In this document: piece by piece, positions 14,711 to 22,145 of the stretch | Layout of the letters: each line of letters starts with the position of its first letter | Position numbering within the stretch: the stretch's first letter is position 1 | Source of the DNA: DASSUC01 sp035649895 | Lineage (GTDB): Bacteria; Actinomycetota; Actinomycetes; Mycobacteriales; Micromonosporaceae | Direction: 5' to 3' | Length of the DNA stretch: 26,764 nt | Assembly: GCA_035649895.1 (NCBI GenBank) | Contig: DASRIS010000083.1 | Coordinates: 1 to 26,764, forward strand | Translations under genes and position numbers: made by a program | Notes under the pieces: generated by a model | Database searches by the model: none | What the model was told of the DNA's origin: nothing | The model's input: the letters and a program-made list of their open reading frames with translations, nothing else

Positions 14711-15735
14711 GCCCTGCATCGTGCCACGTCCTGCCAGGCGTCCGGGGGAACGACGCCGACCGGCTGCGCGAGCCAGTAGTGCCCGCCGAGGCCGGCCAGG
14801 TCGGTCAGCTCGGCGGCGGCCGACGCGGCGGCCAGCGCGCGCAGGTAGCCGGCCGGGTCGTGCCGGGCGAGGTCCAGCGGCGGGCGCTGCCCGTGCACGC
14901 CCAGCGCCCGCAGCGCGTCCCGCTGCGCCAGCAACAGGCTGCCGGGCCGGGCCAGCGCGTCCACCGCCACATGCGCGGTGAGGTCGCACGACCCGTCCGG
15001 CACCGGGGCGACCTGCCGGCCGGCCCGGAAACCGGTCAGCGTGCCGAACACCGGGCGCCGGTCCACCATGTGTCCATAGTCGACACACAGGGCGAGGCCG
15101 CGCCGTACCGCCGCCACGGCGCTGGCCCAGGCCGCATCGCGCGGGGCGCCGATCTCGGCCCGGGCGCCCGGCTCGCTGGGCAGCGGCCACCACCGGGCCA
15201 GCCACCGGGCGTCCACCCCGGACACCTGCCCGCCCAGCTTCTCCGCTCCGCTGGCCGGGTCCACCAGCACGTAGCGAGCCACCCCGGCCCCGTCCGCGCT
15301 CGCCACGTCGAGCGGTACGTTGTCCAGCCACTCGGTGGCCACCAGCAGGCCGGTCACCGGGCCGGGGAGATCGGCGCGCCAGCCCAGCCAGGCCGGCAGC
15401 CCGGGTGGGCGGGCGGCCCGCTCGACGGCGACCAGGCGCAGCCGGTCCCGAAGCTGCGCCGGGGCTGCCTCGGCGAGCGCGCACAGCAGCTCGCCCCGCC
15501 CGGCGCCGACATCCACCACGTCCAGCCGGGGCGGGGCGCCCAGCGCCTGGTCCAGCCAGGTGAGCAGGCGCAGGAGTGCGCCGGTGAAGAGCGGGGACGC
15601 GTGCACGCTGGTGCGAAAGTGCGCGGCAGGCCCGCCGCCCGGGGTCGTGAAGAAGCCGGACGGACCGTAGAGCGCCCGTTCCATCGCCGCGCGCCAGCGC
15701 ACCGGCTCGGACCGTACCGCGTCGCCCCGTACCAC
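14707..15735 (-). CDS. MidA/NDUFAF7-type SAM-dependent methyltransferase
   Basis: The protein has 342 residues of the DUF185/MidA family. The N-terminal FRTSVHASPLFTGALLRLL and YGPSGFF are family-like, followed by motif I VDVGAGRGELL (SAM binding), VATEWLDNVPLD (counterpart of the NEFFDALP motif) and ALCVDYG. The mitochondrial member NDUFAF7 dimethylates an arginine of NDUFS2, the NuoD homologue, during complex I assembly. Here the next gene in the operon is a NuoD, with a four-base overlap, and it keeps that arginine. A role as its modifying enzyme is a strong inference from context. The GTG at 15735 gives the full family N-terminus but has no clear ribosome site; the ATG of MERALYGPSGFF is too far in. 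Confidence 0.85.
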   Translation of the reverse strand: MVRGDAVRSEPVRWRAAMERALYGPSGFFTTPGGGPAAHFRTSVHASPLFTGALLRLLTWLDQALGAPPRLDVVDVGAGRGELLCALAEAAPAQLRDRLRLVAVERAARPPGLPAWLGWRADLPGPVTGLLVATEWLDNVPLDVASADGAGVARYVLVDPASGAEKLGGQVSGVDARWLARWWPLPSEPGARAEIGAPRDAAWASAVAAVRRGLALCVDYGHMVDRRPVFGTLTGFRAGRQVAPVPDGSCDLTAHVAVDALARPGSLLLAQRDALRALGVHGQRPPLDLARHDPAGYLRALAAASAAAELTDLAGLGGHYWLAQPVGVVPPDAWQDVARCRA

Positions 15736-15829
15736 GGGTGAAGGTTTTCACAAGTTCTTGTCCCGGGTAGTGGACGGGGACGGATACTTGCGATCGACCG
15801 GTACCACGCTTCGAGGACTGGATCACCGC

Positions 15830-16783
15830 ATGAGCGCGACACTGCGCCCGCCCGCAGCAACGGGCCCCGCCCGCCTCCGCTACCCGCGCCGCACCCTGGC
15901 CGTGGGCATCATCGGCGCCGGGCGCGTGGGCACCGTCCTGGCCGCCGCTCTGGCCCGTGCCGGCCACCGCATCGTCGGCGCGGCCGGCCATGACGACACC
16001 GACCTGGCCACTGCCCGCGCCCGGCTGGCGCGCCTGCTGCCCGGCACCCAGCGGCTGCCGGCGGCCGAGGTGGCCCGCCGTAGCGAGCTGGTGCTCCTCG
16101 CGGTCCCGGACGACGTGCTCGCCCCACTCGTGGCGGACCTGGCAGAGTCGGGATCCTTCCGGCCGGGACAGCTCGTGGCGCACACCTCCGGCGCGCACGG
16201 GACCGGCGTCCTGCACCCGGCGACCGCCAAGGGCGCCCACCCGCTGGCGCTGCACCCGGCCATGACGTTCACCGGCCGCCTCGATGACCTCACCCGCCTG
16301 CCCGGCACGTCGTACGGGGTGACCGCACCGGACGAGCTGCGCCCGCTCGCCGAACGGCTCGTCCACGACCTGGGCGGCGTCGTCGAATGGGTGGCCGAGC
16401 CGGCCCGCCCGCTTTACCACGCCGCGCTCGCGCACGGGGCGAACCACCTGGTCACGCTCGTCAACGAGGCGCTGGACCGGTTGCGGGACGCGGGCGTGGT
16501 GCACCCCGAGAAGGTGCTCGCCCCGCTGCTCGGTGCCGCGCTTGCGAACACGCTCCAGCTCGGTGACGCCGCGCTGACCGGCCCGGTGTCCCGGGGTGAC
16601 GCCGGCACGGTCGCCCGCCACCTGGACGCCCTCGCGGTGGTCGCGCCGGAGTCGGTGCCGGCCTACCGCGCGCTCGCCCGGCGCACCGCAGACCGGGCCA
16701 TCGCCGCCGGGCGGCTGCGGCCGACCGACGCCGAGCCCCTGCTGGACGTGCTCGCCAGCCGCCGCCGGGCGGTCCGCCGATGA
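15830..16783 (+). CDS. Rossmann-like/DUF2520 domain protein
   Basis: The protein has 317 residues. After a 24-residue leader, VGIIGAGRVGTVLAAALARAGH is a dinucleotide-binding Rossmann motif (GxGxxG), followed by VLLAVPDDVLAPLV and an HTSGAHG segment. The C-terminal half (GGVVEWVAEPARPLYHAALAHGANHLVTLVNEA) is the DUF2520 domain. In actinomycetes this gene sits directly before panC, and a 6-phosphogluconate/ketopantoate-reductase-like fold has led to the idea of a role near pantothenate synthesis; no activity is established here. The ATG at 15830 has GAGGA 12 bases upstream. TTGTCC (15758) and GATACT (15783), 19 bases apart, are a weak promoter candidate in the 94-base gap to the divergent methyltransferase. 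Its stop overlaps the panC start (ATGA). Confidence 0.87.
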   Translation: MSATLRPPAATGPARLRYPRRTLAVGIIGAGRVGTVLAAALARAGHRIVGAAGHDDTDLATARARLARLLPGTQRLPAAEVARRSELVLLAVPDDVLAPLVADLAESGSFRPGQLVAHTSGAHGTGVLHPATAKGAHPLALHPAMTFTGRLDDLTRLPGTSYGVTAPDELRPLAERLVHDLGGVVEWVAEPARPLYHAALAHGANHLVTLVNEALDRLRDAGVVHPEKVLAPLLGAALANTLQLGDAALTGPVSRGDAGTVARHLDALAVVAPESVPAYRALARRTADRAIAAGRLRPTDAEPLLDVLASRRRAVRR

Positions 16784-17721
16784 ACGCCGCAGGTAGCCGC
16801 GGTGGCGCCGTGGACAGCCGCGTGGGCGTCGCCCGCGGTCGCAGGGACGGCGCACACAGCCGCGTGGACGTCGCCCGCAGCCGCGCCGAGCTCGCCGCCG
16901 CCCGGGACGGCATGGCCGGCCGGGTCGCCGTGGTGCTGACCATGGGCGCGCTGCACGAGGGCCACGCCGCGCTGCTGGCGGCGGCCCGGGCCGGTGCCGA
17001 GCACGCCATCGCGACGATCTTCGTGAACCCGTTGCAGTTCGGGCCGCGCGAGGACTTCGACCGCTACCCCCGTACCCTGGAAGAAGATCTTGAGATCTGC
17101 CGCGCGGCAGGCGTCGACCTGGTCTTCGTCCCGGCCCGGGACGAGGTCTACCCCGACGGGGAGCCCGCGGTGCGGGTCAGCCCCGGCCCGCTCGGCGAGC
17201 AGCTGGAGGGCGCCAGCCGCCCCGGGTTCTTCCACGGCGTGCTCACCGTCGTGCTCAAGCTGCTCCACCTGACCCGGCCGCACCTGGCGTACTTCGGCGA
17301 GAAGGACTACCAGCAGCTGGTGCTGGTCCGGCGGATGGCCCGCGACCTGGACCTGCCGGTGGAGATCTGCGGCGTGCCGACCGTACGGGAGCCCGACGGG
17401 CTGGCCCGCTCCAGCCGTAACCGCTACCTGTCCCCGGCCGAGCGGGAGGCGGCGCTGGCGCTGCCCCGCGCCCTGGCCGCAGGGGCCGCCGCCGCTGCCG
17501 GAGCAGGAGCCGAAGGTGCGCTCGCCGCCGCGCACCGGGTGCTCGCGGGTACGGCCGAAGCCAAGCTCGACTACCTCGTCCTGGCCACCCCGGACCTCGC
17601 CCCGGCCGGTGCGGCGTTCCAGGGGCCGGGCCGGCTGCTCGGGGCGGCCTGGGTGGGTGCCACCCGGCTGATCGACAACGTGCCCGTGGTGGTCGGCACA
17701 GGGCCCGGCGCGAGCGGCTGA
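16780..17721 (+). CDS. panC: Pantothenate synthetase
   Basis: Joins pantoate and beta-alanine using ATP to make pantothenate. The 313-residue protein has the adenylate-handling motif TMGALHEGH (His59 and His62), FVNPLQFGPREDFDRYPRT, GASRPGFFHGV, HLAYFGEKDYQQLVLVRRM and the SSRNRYLSPAER loop. About 30 extra N-terminal residues precede the usual start region (VARSRAELAAARDGMAGRVAVV); they come from a duplicated segment. The ATG at 16780 overlaps the DUF2520 stop. A GTG within the second repeat copy would give a canonical-length protein and is an alternative start. panD, often the next gene in this neighbourhood, is absent; a lipoprotein gene follows instead. Confidence 0.96.
   Translation: MNAAGSRGGAVDSRVGVARGRRDGAHSRVDVARSRAELAAARDGMAGRVAVVLTMGALHEGHAALLAAARAGAEHAIATIFVNPLQFGPREDFDRYPRTLEEDLEICRAAGVDLVFVPARDEVYPDGEPAVRVSPGPLGEQLEGASRPGFFHGVLTVVLKLLHLTRPHLAYFGEKDYQQLVLVRRMARDLDLPVEICGVPTVREPDGLARSSRNRYLSPAEREAALALPRALAAGAAAAAGAGAEGALAAAHRVLAGTAEAKLDYLVLATPDLAPAGAAFQGPGRLLGAAWVGATRLIDNVPVVVGTGPGASG
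16812..16887 (+). repeat. 45-base direct duplication in the panC 5' end
   Basis: ACAGCCGCGTGGGCGTCGCC (near 16813) and ACAGCCGCGTGGACGTCGCC (near 16858) start parallel segments encoding SRVGVARGR and SRVDVARSR. The second copy aligns with the normal PanC N-terminus. The duplication keeps the frame. Confidence 0.75.
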
Positions 17722-17723
17722 CC

Positions 17724-17741
17724 GGCCAGAACGCCCTGGCC
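17724..17741 (+). terminator. Weak hairpin after panC
   Basis: GGCCAG (17724-17729) and CTGGCC (17736-17741) form a 6-bp stem with a 6-base loop, three bases after the panC stop. It may end the panC transcript; the stem is short. Confidence 0.35.
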
Positions 17742-17825
17742 GTACGCTCCCCGGGGGGCTGCGCCTTGCCCAGTTGGCATATGCTCGCCATCCGAGCACA
17801 CTCGGGGGCACTCGGGGAGGGCGTC

Positions 17826-18740
17826 ATGCGACGGTGGTTGGCGGCGACGGCGCTCGGCGCGGCGGCGGCCTTGGTGCTCGCCGGCTGCCAGGCACCGGGC
17901 GGGGCGGACGGCAAGCTGGTGGACGACTGGTCCGCGTTCGGCGAGCCGAAGGTGCCGGTGCCGACCGCCGGGACGTGCTACACCGGCTCGGCAACGGAGG
18001 TGCTGGACCTCACCGGTGCCGACCTCAAGGACGCGGGCTCGTGCACGGTCGAGCATGTCGCGGAGGTGGCCCATGTCGGGCAGGTCACCGGGGCGGACGC
18101 CAACCGCTCCGCGGTCCCGGCCGAGGACAGCGCGGCCGCCAAGGCGGCGTACACGGACTGCGCGACCGCGGTGCGGGAGTTCCTCGGCGACGAGTGGATG
18201 GCCGGCCGGTTGTACCTGATGGTGCACTTTCCCAGCGAGCGGCAGTGGGACGGCGGCTCCCGGCACTACCGGTGCAGCCTGGTGGAGATCGCAAGCGAGG
18301 GCGGCAAGGTGGTCAAGCGCAACAGCAGCCTGCGCGACGGGCTGCGCGGGGACCGGCCGCTCGGCGTCGTCTGCGTGAACGACTTCGGCAAGGACGCCAA
18401 GTCGGTGGACGGGATCGACTTCGTCGGCTGCAGTGCCAAGCACACCGCCGAGTTCAGCGGCGTCTACACGGTCACCCCGCCCGGCCGGGCGTACCCGGGC
18501 GACGAGGCGCTCGACAAGCTGGCGCTGGAGGGCTGCGAGCGGCTGGCCGCCAAGTACCTCGGCCTGTCCAGCACGGACATCCCGAACGGGCTCGCCTGGC
18601 TCTACTGGGGAGAGTTCAAGGAGGGCTGGGCCCGGGGCAACCAGAGCTTCCGCTGCTACGTCGGTGTGTACGACCGCAACAAGCCGATCCGTGCCGGTGC
18701 GACGCTCAAGGGCCTGGGTAGCAAGCCCATCCCCCGGTAG
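17826..18740 (+). CDS. Septum-formation-family lipoprotein
   Basis: The protein has 304 residues. MRRWLAATALGAAAALVLAGC is a lipoprotein signal ending in the lipobox LAGC, so the protein is probably lipid-anchored outside the membrane. The mature part has two related units. Each begins with a Cys-containing stretch and a CxxxH-like element (SCTVEHVAEVAHVGQV at about residue 73; GCSAKHTAEFSGVYTV at about 200), which is the pattern of the actinobacterial septum-formation (DUF4190-linked) domain. Other Cys residues could form disulfides. The ATG at 17826 has GGGGAGGG four to six bases upstream. It separates panC from nadB and has no evident metabolic link with them. The role in septation comes only from the family name. 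Confidence 0.7.
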   Translation: MRRWLAATALGAAAALVLAGCQAPGGADGKLVDDWSAFGEPKVPVPTAGTCYTGSATEVLDLTGADLKDAGSCTVEHVAEVAHVGQVTGADANRSAVPAEDSAAAKAAYTDCATAVREFLGDEWMAGRLYLMVHFPSERQWDGGSRHYRCSLVEIASEGGKVVKRNSSLRDGLRGDRPLGVVCVNDFGKDAKSVDGIDFVGCSAKHTAEFSGVYTVTPPGRAYPGDEALDKLALEGCERLAAKYLGLSSTDIPNGLAWLYWGEFKEGWARGNQSFRCYVGVYDRNKPIRAGATLKGLGSKPIPR

Positions 18741-18773
18741 GCAACCACCGGCGTCGCTGCCGCCCGCGCCGTC

Positions 18774-20489
18774 GTGTTGACTGACGGGGTGCTGCTGCCC
18801 GTCCTGCCACGCCGGCTGGCCGCGCCCGCGCCGGGCTGGGCCGAGACCACCGATGTGGTGGTCGTCGGCTCGGGCATCGCCGGGCTGACCGTCGCGCTGC
18901 ACCTGCGCGAGGCGGGCCTGCATGTGACCGTGGTGACAAAGGTGAACATCGACGACGGCTCCACCCGGTGGGCGCAGGGCGGCATCGCGGCGGTGCTCGA
19001 CCCGCTGGACACACCGGCCGCGCACGCCCGGGACACGCTGGTGGCCGGGGTCGGCCTGGGCGACCCGGCAGCGGTTGACGTGCTGGTCCGGGAGGGTCCA
19101 GCCCGGGTACGCGAGCTGATGCGGCTCGGCGCGGAGTTCGACCGGCACCCGGACGGCACGCTGATGCTCACCCGGGAGGGCGGTCACCTGGCCAACCGCA
19201 TCGTGCACGCGGGCGGCGACGCGACCGGGGCGGAGGTGCAGCGGGCACTGCACGCCGCGGTACGGCGCGACCCGTGGATCCGGCTCGTGGAGCACGCCCT
19301 GGTGCTGGACCTGGTGTCCACTGCGGACGGTCGGGCGGGCGGGGTCACGCTGCACGTCCTCGGCGAGGGCTCGGAGGACGGCGTGGGCGCGGTCCTCGGC
19401 CGGGCGGTGGTCTTGGCCACCGGCGGCCTGGGCCAGGTCTACGCCGCCACCACCAACCCTGTGGTGTCCACAGGGGACGGTGTGGCGCTGGCGCTGCGGG
19501 CCGGGGCCACCGTCACCGACCTCGAGTTCGTCCAGTTCCACCCGACCGCCCTGGTGACCGGCCGGGACGGCAGCGCCCAGCAGCCGCTGGTGTCCGAGGC
19601 GCTGCGGGGCGAGGGCGCGCACCTGGTGGACGCCGGCGGCAAGCGGTTCATGCTGGGCCAGCACGGGCTGGCCGAGCTGGCCCCGCGGGACGTGGTGGCC
19701 AAGGCCATCCACCGGGTCCTGCTCGCCTCCGGCGCGGGCCACGTGTACCTGGACGCCCGCCACCTGGGCGGTGACTTCCTCGCCCGGCGGTTCCCGACCA
19801 TCGTGGCGTCCTGCCGGGCGGCCGGTGTGGAGCCGGGTGACGAGCCGATCCCGGTGGCTCCGGCGGCCCACTACGCCAGTGGCGGCGTGCGTACCGACCG
19901 GCACGGCCGCACCTCCATCCCCGGCCTGTACGCCTGTGGCGAGGTGGCCTGCACCGGCGTCCACGGCGCGAACCGCCTGGCGAGCAACTCCCTGCTGGAG
20001 GGCCTGGTCTTCGCCCGGCGGATCGCGACCGACATCGCCCGCGCGAGCGTGCCCGAGCGCCCGTCGACGCCGTCCGGCGCGGCCGAAGCCGGCGCGGCTG
20101 AAGCCGGCGCGGCGGCCGGCGCCGCTGCGGCGACCGGCGCCACGGCTGCGGCGCCGGCCTGGGTGGTCGACCCGGCGTGCGGCGCGGCTCTGCGGGCGGC
20201 GATGAGCCGCGGCGCCGGCGTGCTGCGCTCCGCGGCGTCGCTGGCGCAGGCCGCGGCCTGCCTGGCCGAGCTCGGCGAGCGCCGCGCCACGCCGAACACG
20301 GCCAGCTGGGAGGCGACGAACCTGCTCACCGTGGCCGCGGTGCTGGTGGCCGCGGCGTCCGCCCGCGAGGAGACCCGCGGCTGCCACTGGCGCGACGACT
20401 TCCCAGCCGCCCGGCCGGAGTGGCTGGGCCACCTGCTCACCTCGCTCGGCCCGGACGGGCGACCGACCGTGACCTGGGAGCCACTGTGA
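18774..20489 (+). CDS. nadB: L-aspartate oxidase
   Basis: A flavoprotein that oxidises L-aspartate to iminoaspartate, the first step of de novo NAD synthesis. The 571-residue protein has the FAD motif VVVVGSGIAGLTVALHLREAG (starting near residue 28), GSTRWAQGGIAAV, a LTREGGHLANRIVHAGGDATG segment, EFVQFHPTAL, and the flavin-site block YACGEVACTGVHGANRLASNSLLEGL. Between the catalytic and C-terminal helical domains lies an Ala/Gly-rich linker of about 30 residues with two 15-base repeats (20085-20114), longer than usual. The start is uncertain: GTG at 18774 and GTG at 18789 are both in frame and neither has a clear ribosome site. The stop overlaps the nadC GTG. NadA, which takes the product, is not in the window. 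Confidence 0.95.
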   Translation: MLTDGVLLPVLPRRLAAPAPGWAETTDVVVVGSGIAGLTVALHLREAGLHVTVVTKVNIDDGSTRWAQGGIAAVLDPLDTPAAHARDTLVAGVGLGDPAAVDVLVREGPARVRELMRLGAEFDRHPDGTLMLTREGGHLANRIVHAGGDATGAEVQRALHAAVRRDPWIRLVEHALVLDLVSTADGRAGGVTLHVLGEGSEDGVGAVLGRAVVLATGGLGQVYAATTNPVVSTGDGVALALRAGATVTDLEFVQFHPTALVTGRDGSAQQPLVSEALRGEGAHLVDAGGKRFMLGQHGLAELAPRDVVAKAIHRVLLASGAGHVYLDARHLGGDFLARRFPTIVASCRAAGVEPGDEPIPVAPAAHYASGGVRTDRHGRTSIPGLYACGEVACTGVHGANRLASNSLLEGLVFARRIATDIARASVPERPSTPSGAAEAGAAEAGAAAGAAAATGATAAAPAWVVDPACGAALRAAMSRGAGVLRSAASLAQAAACLAELGERRATPNTASWEATNLLTVAAVLVAAASAREETRGCHWRDDFPAARPEWLGHLLTSLGPDGRPTVTWEPL

Positions 20490-21370
20490 CACTGTCCACT
20501 GTAGAGACACTGTGGGCGGCCGGGCTCGACCCGGCCGCGGTCGAGGAGATCGTGCGCCGCGCGCTCGCCGAGGACCTCGGCCCGCAGCGGCTCGACGTCA
20601 CCAGCGTCGCCACCATCCCGGCCGACCGCACCGACGTCGCCGACCTGGTGGCCCGCGACAGCGGGGTGGTCGCCGGCCTGCCGGTGGCGGCCGCGGTCTT
20701 CGACGTGGCGTCGGACCGTACCCTCCGGGTCGACGTGCGGGCGCACGACGGCGCGCGGGTGGCGCGCGGGGAGGTGCTCGCCACGGTCGCCGGCCCCACC
20801 CGGGCCATGCTCTCCGCCGAGCGCACCGCGCTCAACCTGCTCTGCCGCATGTCCGGGGTGGCCACCCATACCCGGGCCTGGGCCGACGCGGTGGCCGGCA
20901 CCGGCGCCGCGGTGCTGGACACCCGCAAGACAACGCCGGGGCTGCGGATCCTGGACAAGTACGCGGTCCGCGCGGGCGGCGGCACCAACAAGCGGATGGG
21001 CCTCTACGACGTGGCGATGGTCAAGGACAACCACACGCTGGCCGCCGGCGGGGTCACCGCCGCGCTGGAGCGGGTCCGCGCGGCGTTCCCGGACGTGCCG
21101 GTGCAGGTGGAGGTGGACACGGTGGCGGAGGCGGTGGCGGCGGTCGAGGCGGGCGCCACGTTCCTGCTGTGCGACAACATGCCGCCGGCCGTGCTGCGCG
21201 AGGTGGTTGCCGCGGTGGCGGGCCGCGCCGAGCTGGAGGCGACCGGCGGGCTGACCCTGGCGCGGGCCCGCGAGTACGCGGAGACCGGGGTCGACTTCCT
21301 CTCTGTCGGGGCGTTGACCCATTCGTCGCCTATCTTGGATATCGCGCTCGACCTGAGGCCCAAGAGGTGA
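20486..21370 (+). CDS. nadC: Nicotinate-nucleotide pyrophosphorylase (quinolinate phosphoribosyltransferase)
   Basis: Converts quinolinate and PRPP to nicotinate mononucleotide. The 294-residue protein has the family blocks AERTALNLLCRMSGVAT (Arg113), DTRKTTPGLR (Arg147, Lys148), KYAVRAGGG, Arg170, MVKDNH (Lys180) and VEVDTVAEA. Aligned without gaps to the M. tuberculosis enzyme as I recall it, all listed active-site residues are kept except the His of the usual NHR motif, which is Lys169 here (GGGTNKRMGLYD). The GTG at 20486 overlaps the nadB stop (GTGA), so the two are translationally coupled. coaX follows after four bases. Confidence 0.95.
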   Translation: MTLSTVETLWAAGLDPAAVEEIVRRALAEDLGPQRLDVTSVATIPADRTDVADLVARDSGVVAGLPVAAAVFDVASDRTLRVDVRAHDGARVARGEVLATVAGPTRAMLSAERTALNLLCRMSGVATHTRAWADAVAGTGAAVLDTRKTTPGLRILDKYAVRAGGGTNKRMGLYDVAMVKDNHTLAAGGVTAALERVRAAFPDVPVQVEVDTVAEAVAAVEAGATFLLCDNMPPAVLREVVAAVAGRAELEATGGLTLARAREYAETGVDFLSVGALTHSSPILDIALDLRPKR

Positions 21371-21374
21371 GCCA

Positions 21375-22145
21375 ATGCTGCTGTGCATAGACATCGGTAA
21401 CACCAACACGGTGCTCGCGACGTTCGACGACGGCAAGCTCGTGCACTCGTGGCGGATCAAGACCGATGCGCAGTCAACCGCTGACGAGATGGGCCTGCTC
21501 TACCGCGGCCTGCTCGCCGGCGACTCGGTAGAGCTGACCGGGGTGGCCGCGTGCTCGACGGTGCCGGCCGCGCTGCGCTCGCTGCGTACGATGCTGAGCC
21601 GCTACTACGGCTCGATTCCCAACCTCATCGTGGAGCCTGGCGTACGCACCGGCGTGCAGCTGGCGATCGACAACCCCAAGGAGGTCGGGCCGGACCGGGT
21701 GGTGAACACGCTCGCGGCGTACACCCTCTTCGGTGGCCCGTCGATCGTGGTGGACATCGGCACGACGATGACCTTCGACGTGATCAGCGAGCGCGGCGAG
21801 TTCCTGGGTGGGGCGTTCACGCCCGGCATCGAGATCTCGTTCGACGCGCTCGCCGCCAGGGCCGCCCAGCTGCGCAAGGTCGAGCCGGCCAAGCCCCGCT
21901 CGGTGATCGGCAAGAACACCGTGGAGTGCCTTCAGTCCGGCATGTTCTTCGGCTACGCCGGGCTGGTCGACCGCATCGTAGAGCGGATGGCCGAGGAGCT
22001 GGGCCCGCTGCGCGCGGTCATCGCCACCGGCGGCCTCGCCCCGGTGGTGCTGGGCGAGTGCCGCACCATCACCCACCACGAGCCGATGATCACCCTGGTC
22101 GGCCTGCGGATGGTCTACGAGCGCAACGCCCTGACCGCGCGGTAG
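21375..22145 (+). CDS. coaX: Type III pantothenate kinase
   Basis: Phosphorylates pantothenate, the first committed step to coenzyme A, using the ASKHA-type fold of CoaX. The 256-residue protein has the phosphate-1 motif DIGNTNT (6-12), GPDRVVN (105-111, pantothenate pocket), DIGTTMTFD (127 on) and GGAFTPGI, with a C-terminal ATGG phosphate-2 element. Length is typical. GAGGTGAG directly precedes the ATG at 21375. With panC upstream in the same block, it links pantothenate making and use. The end overlaps the convergent methyltransferase gene by 31 bases. Confidence 0.96.
   Translation: MLLCIDIGNTNTVLATFDDGKLVHSWRIKTDAQSTADEMGLLYRGLLAGDSVELTGVAACSTVPAALRSLRTMLSRYYGSIPNLIVEPGVRTGVQLAIDNPKEVGPDRVVNTLAAYTLFGGPSIVVDIGTTMTFDVISERGEFLGGAFTPGIEISFDALAARAAQLRKVEPAKPRSVIGKNTVECLQSGMFFGYAGLVDRIVERMAEELGPLRAVIATGGLAPVVLGECRTITHHEPMITLVGLRMVYERNALTAR

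Noticed and set aside
13559..16855. A single 1098-codon minus-strand protein including NuoD
   Set aside because: Only the last 383 codons are NuoD. The upstream part is antisense to the DUF2520 gene and out of frame with the methyltransferase; NuoD starts at 14710 or 14719.
17571..20510. 979-codon open frame on the minus strand
   Set aside because: It lies antisense to panC, the lipoprotein and nadB, which have clear family motifs. The translation is low-complexity Arg/Gly/Val/His with no motif; long antisense frames are usual at this GC content.
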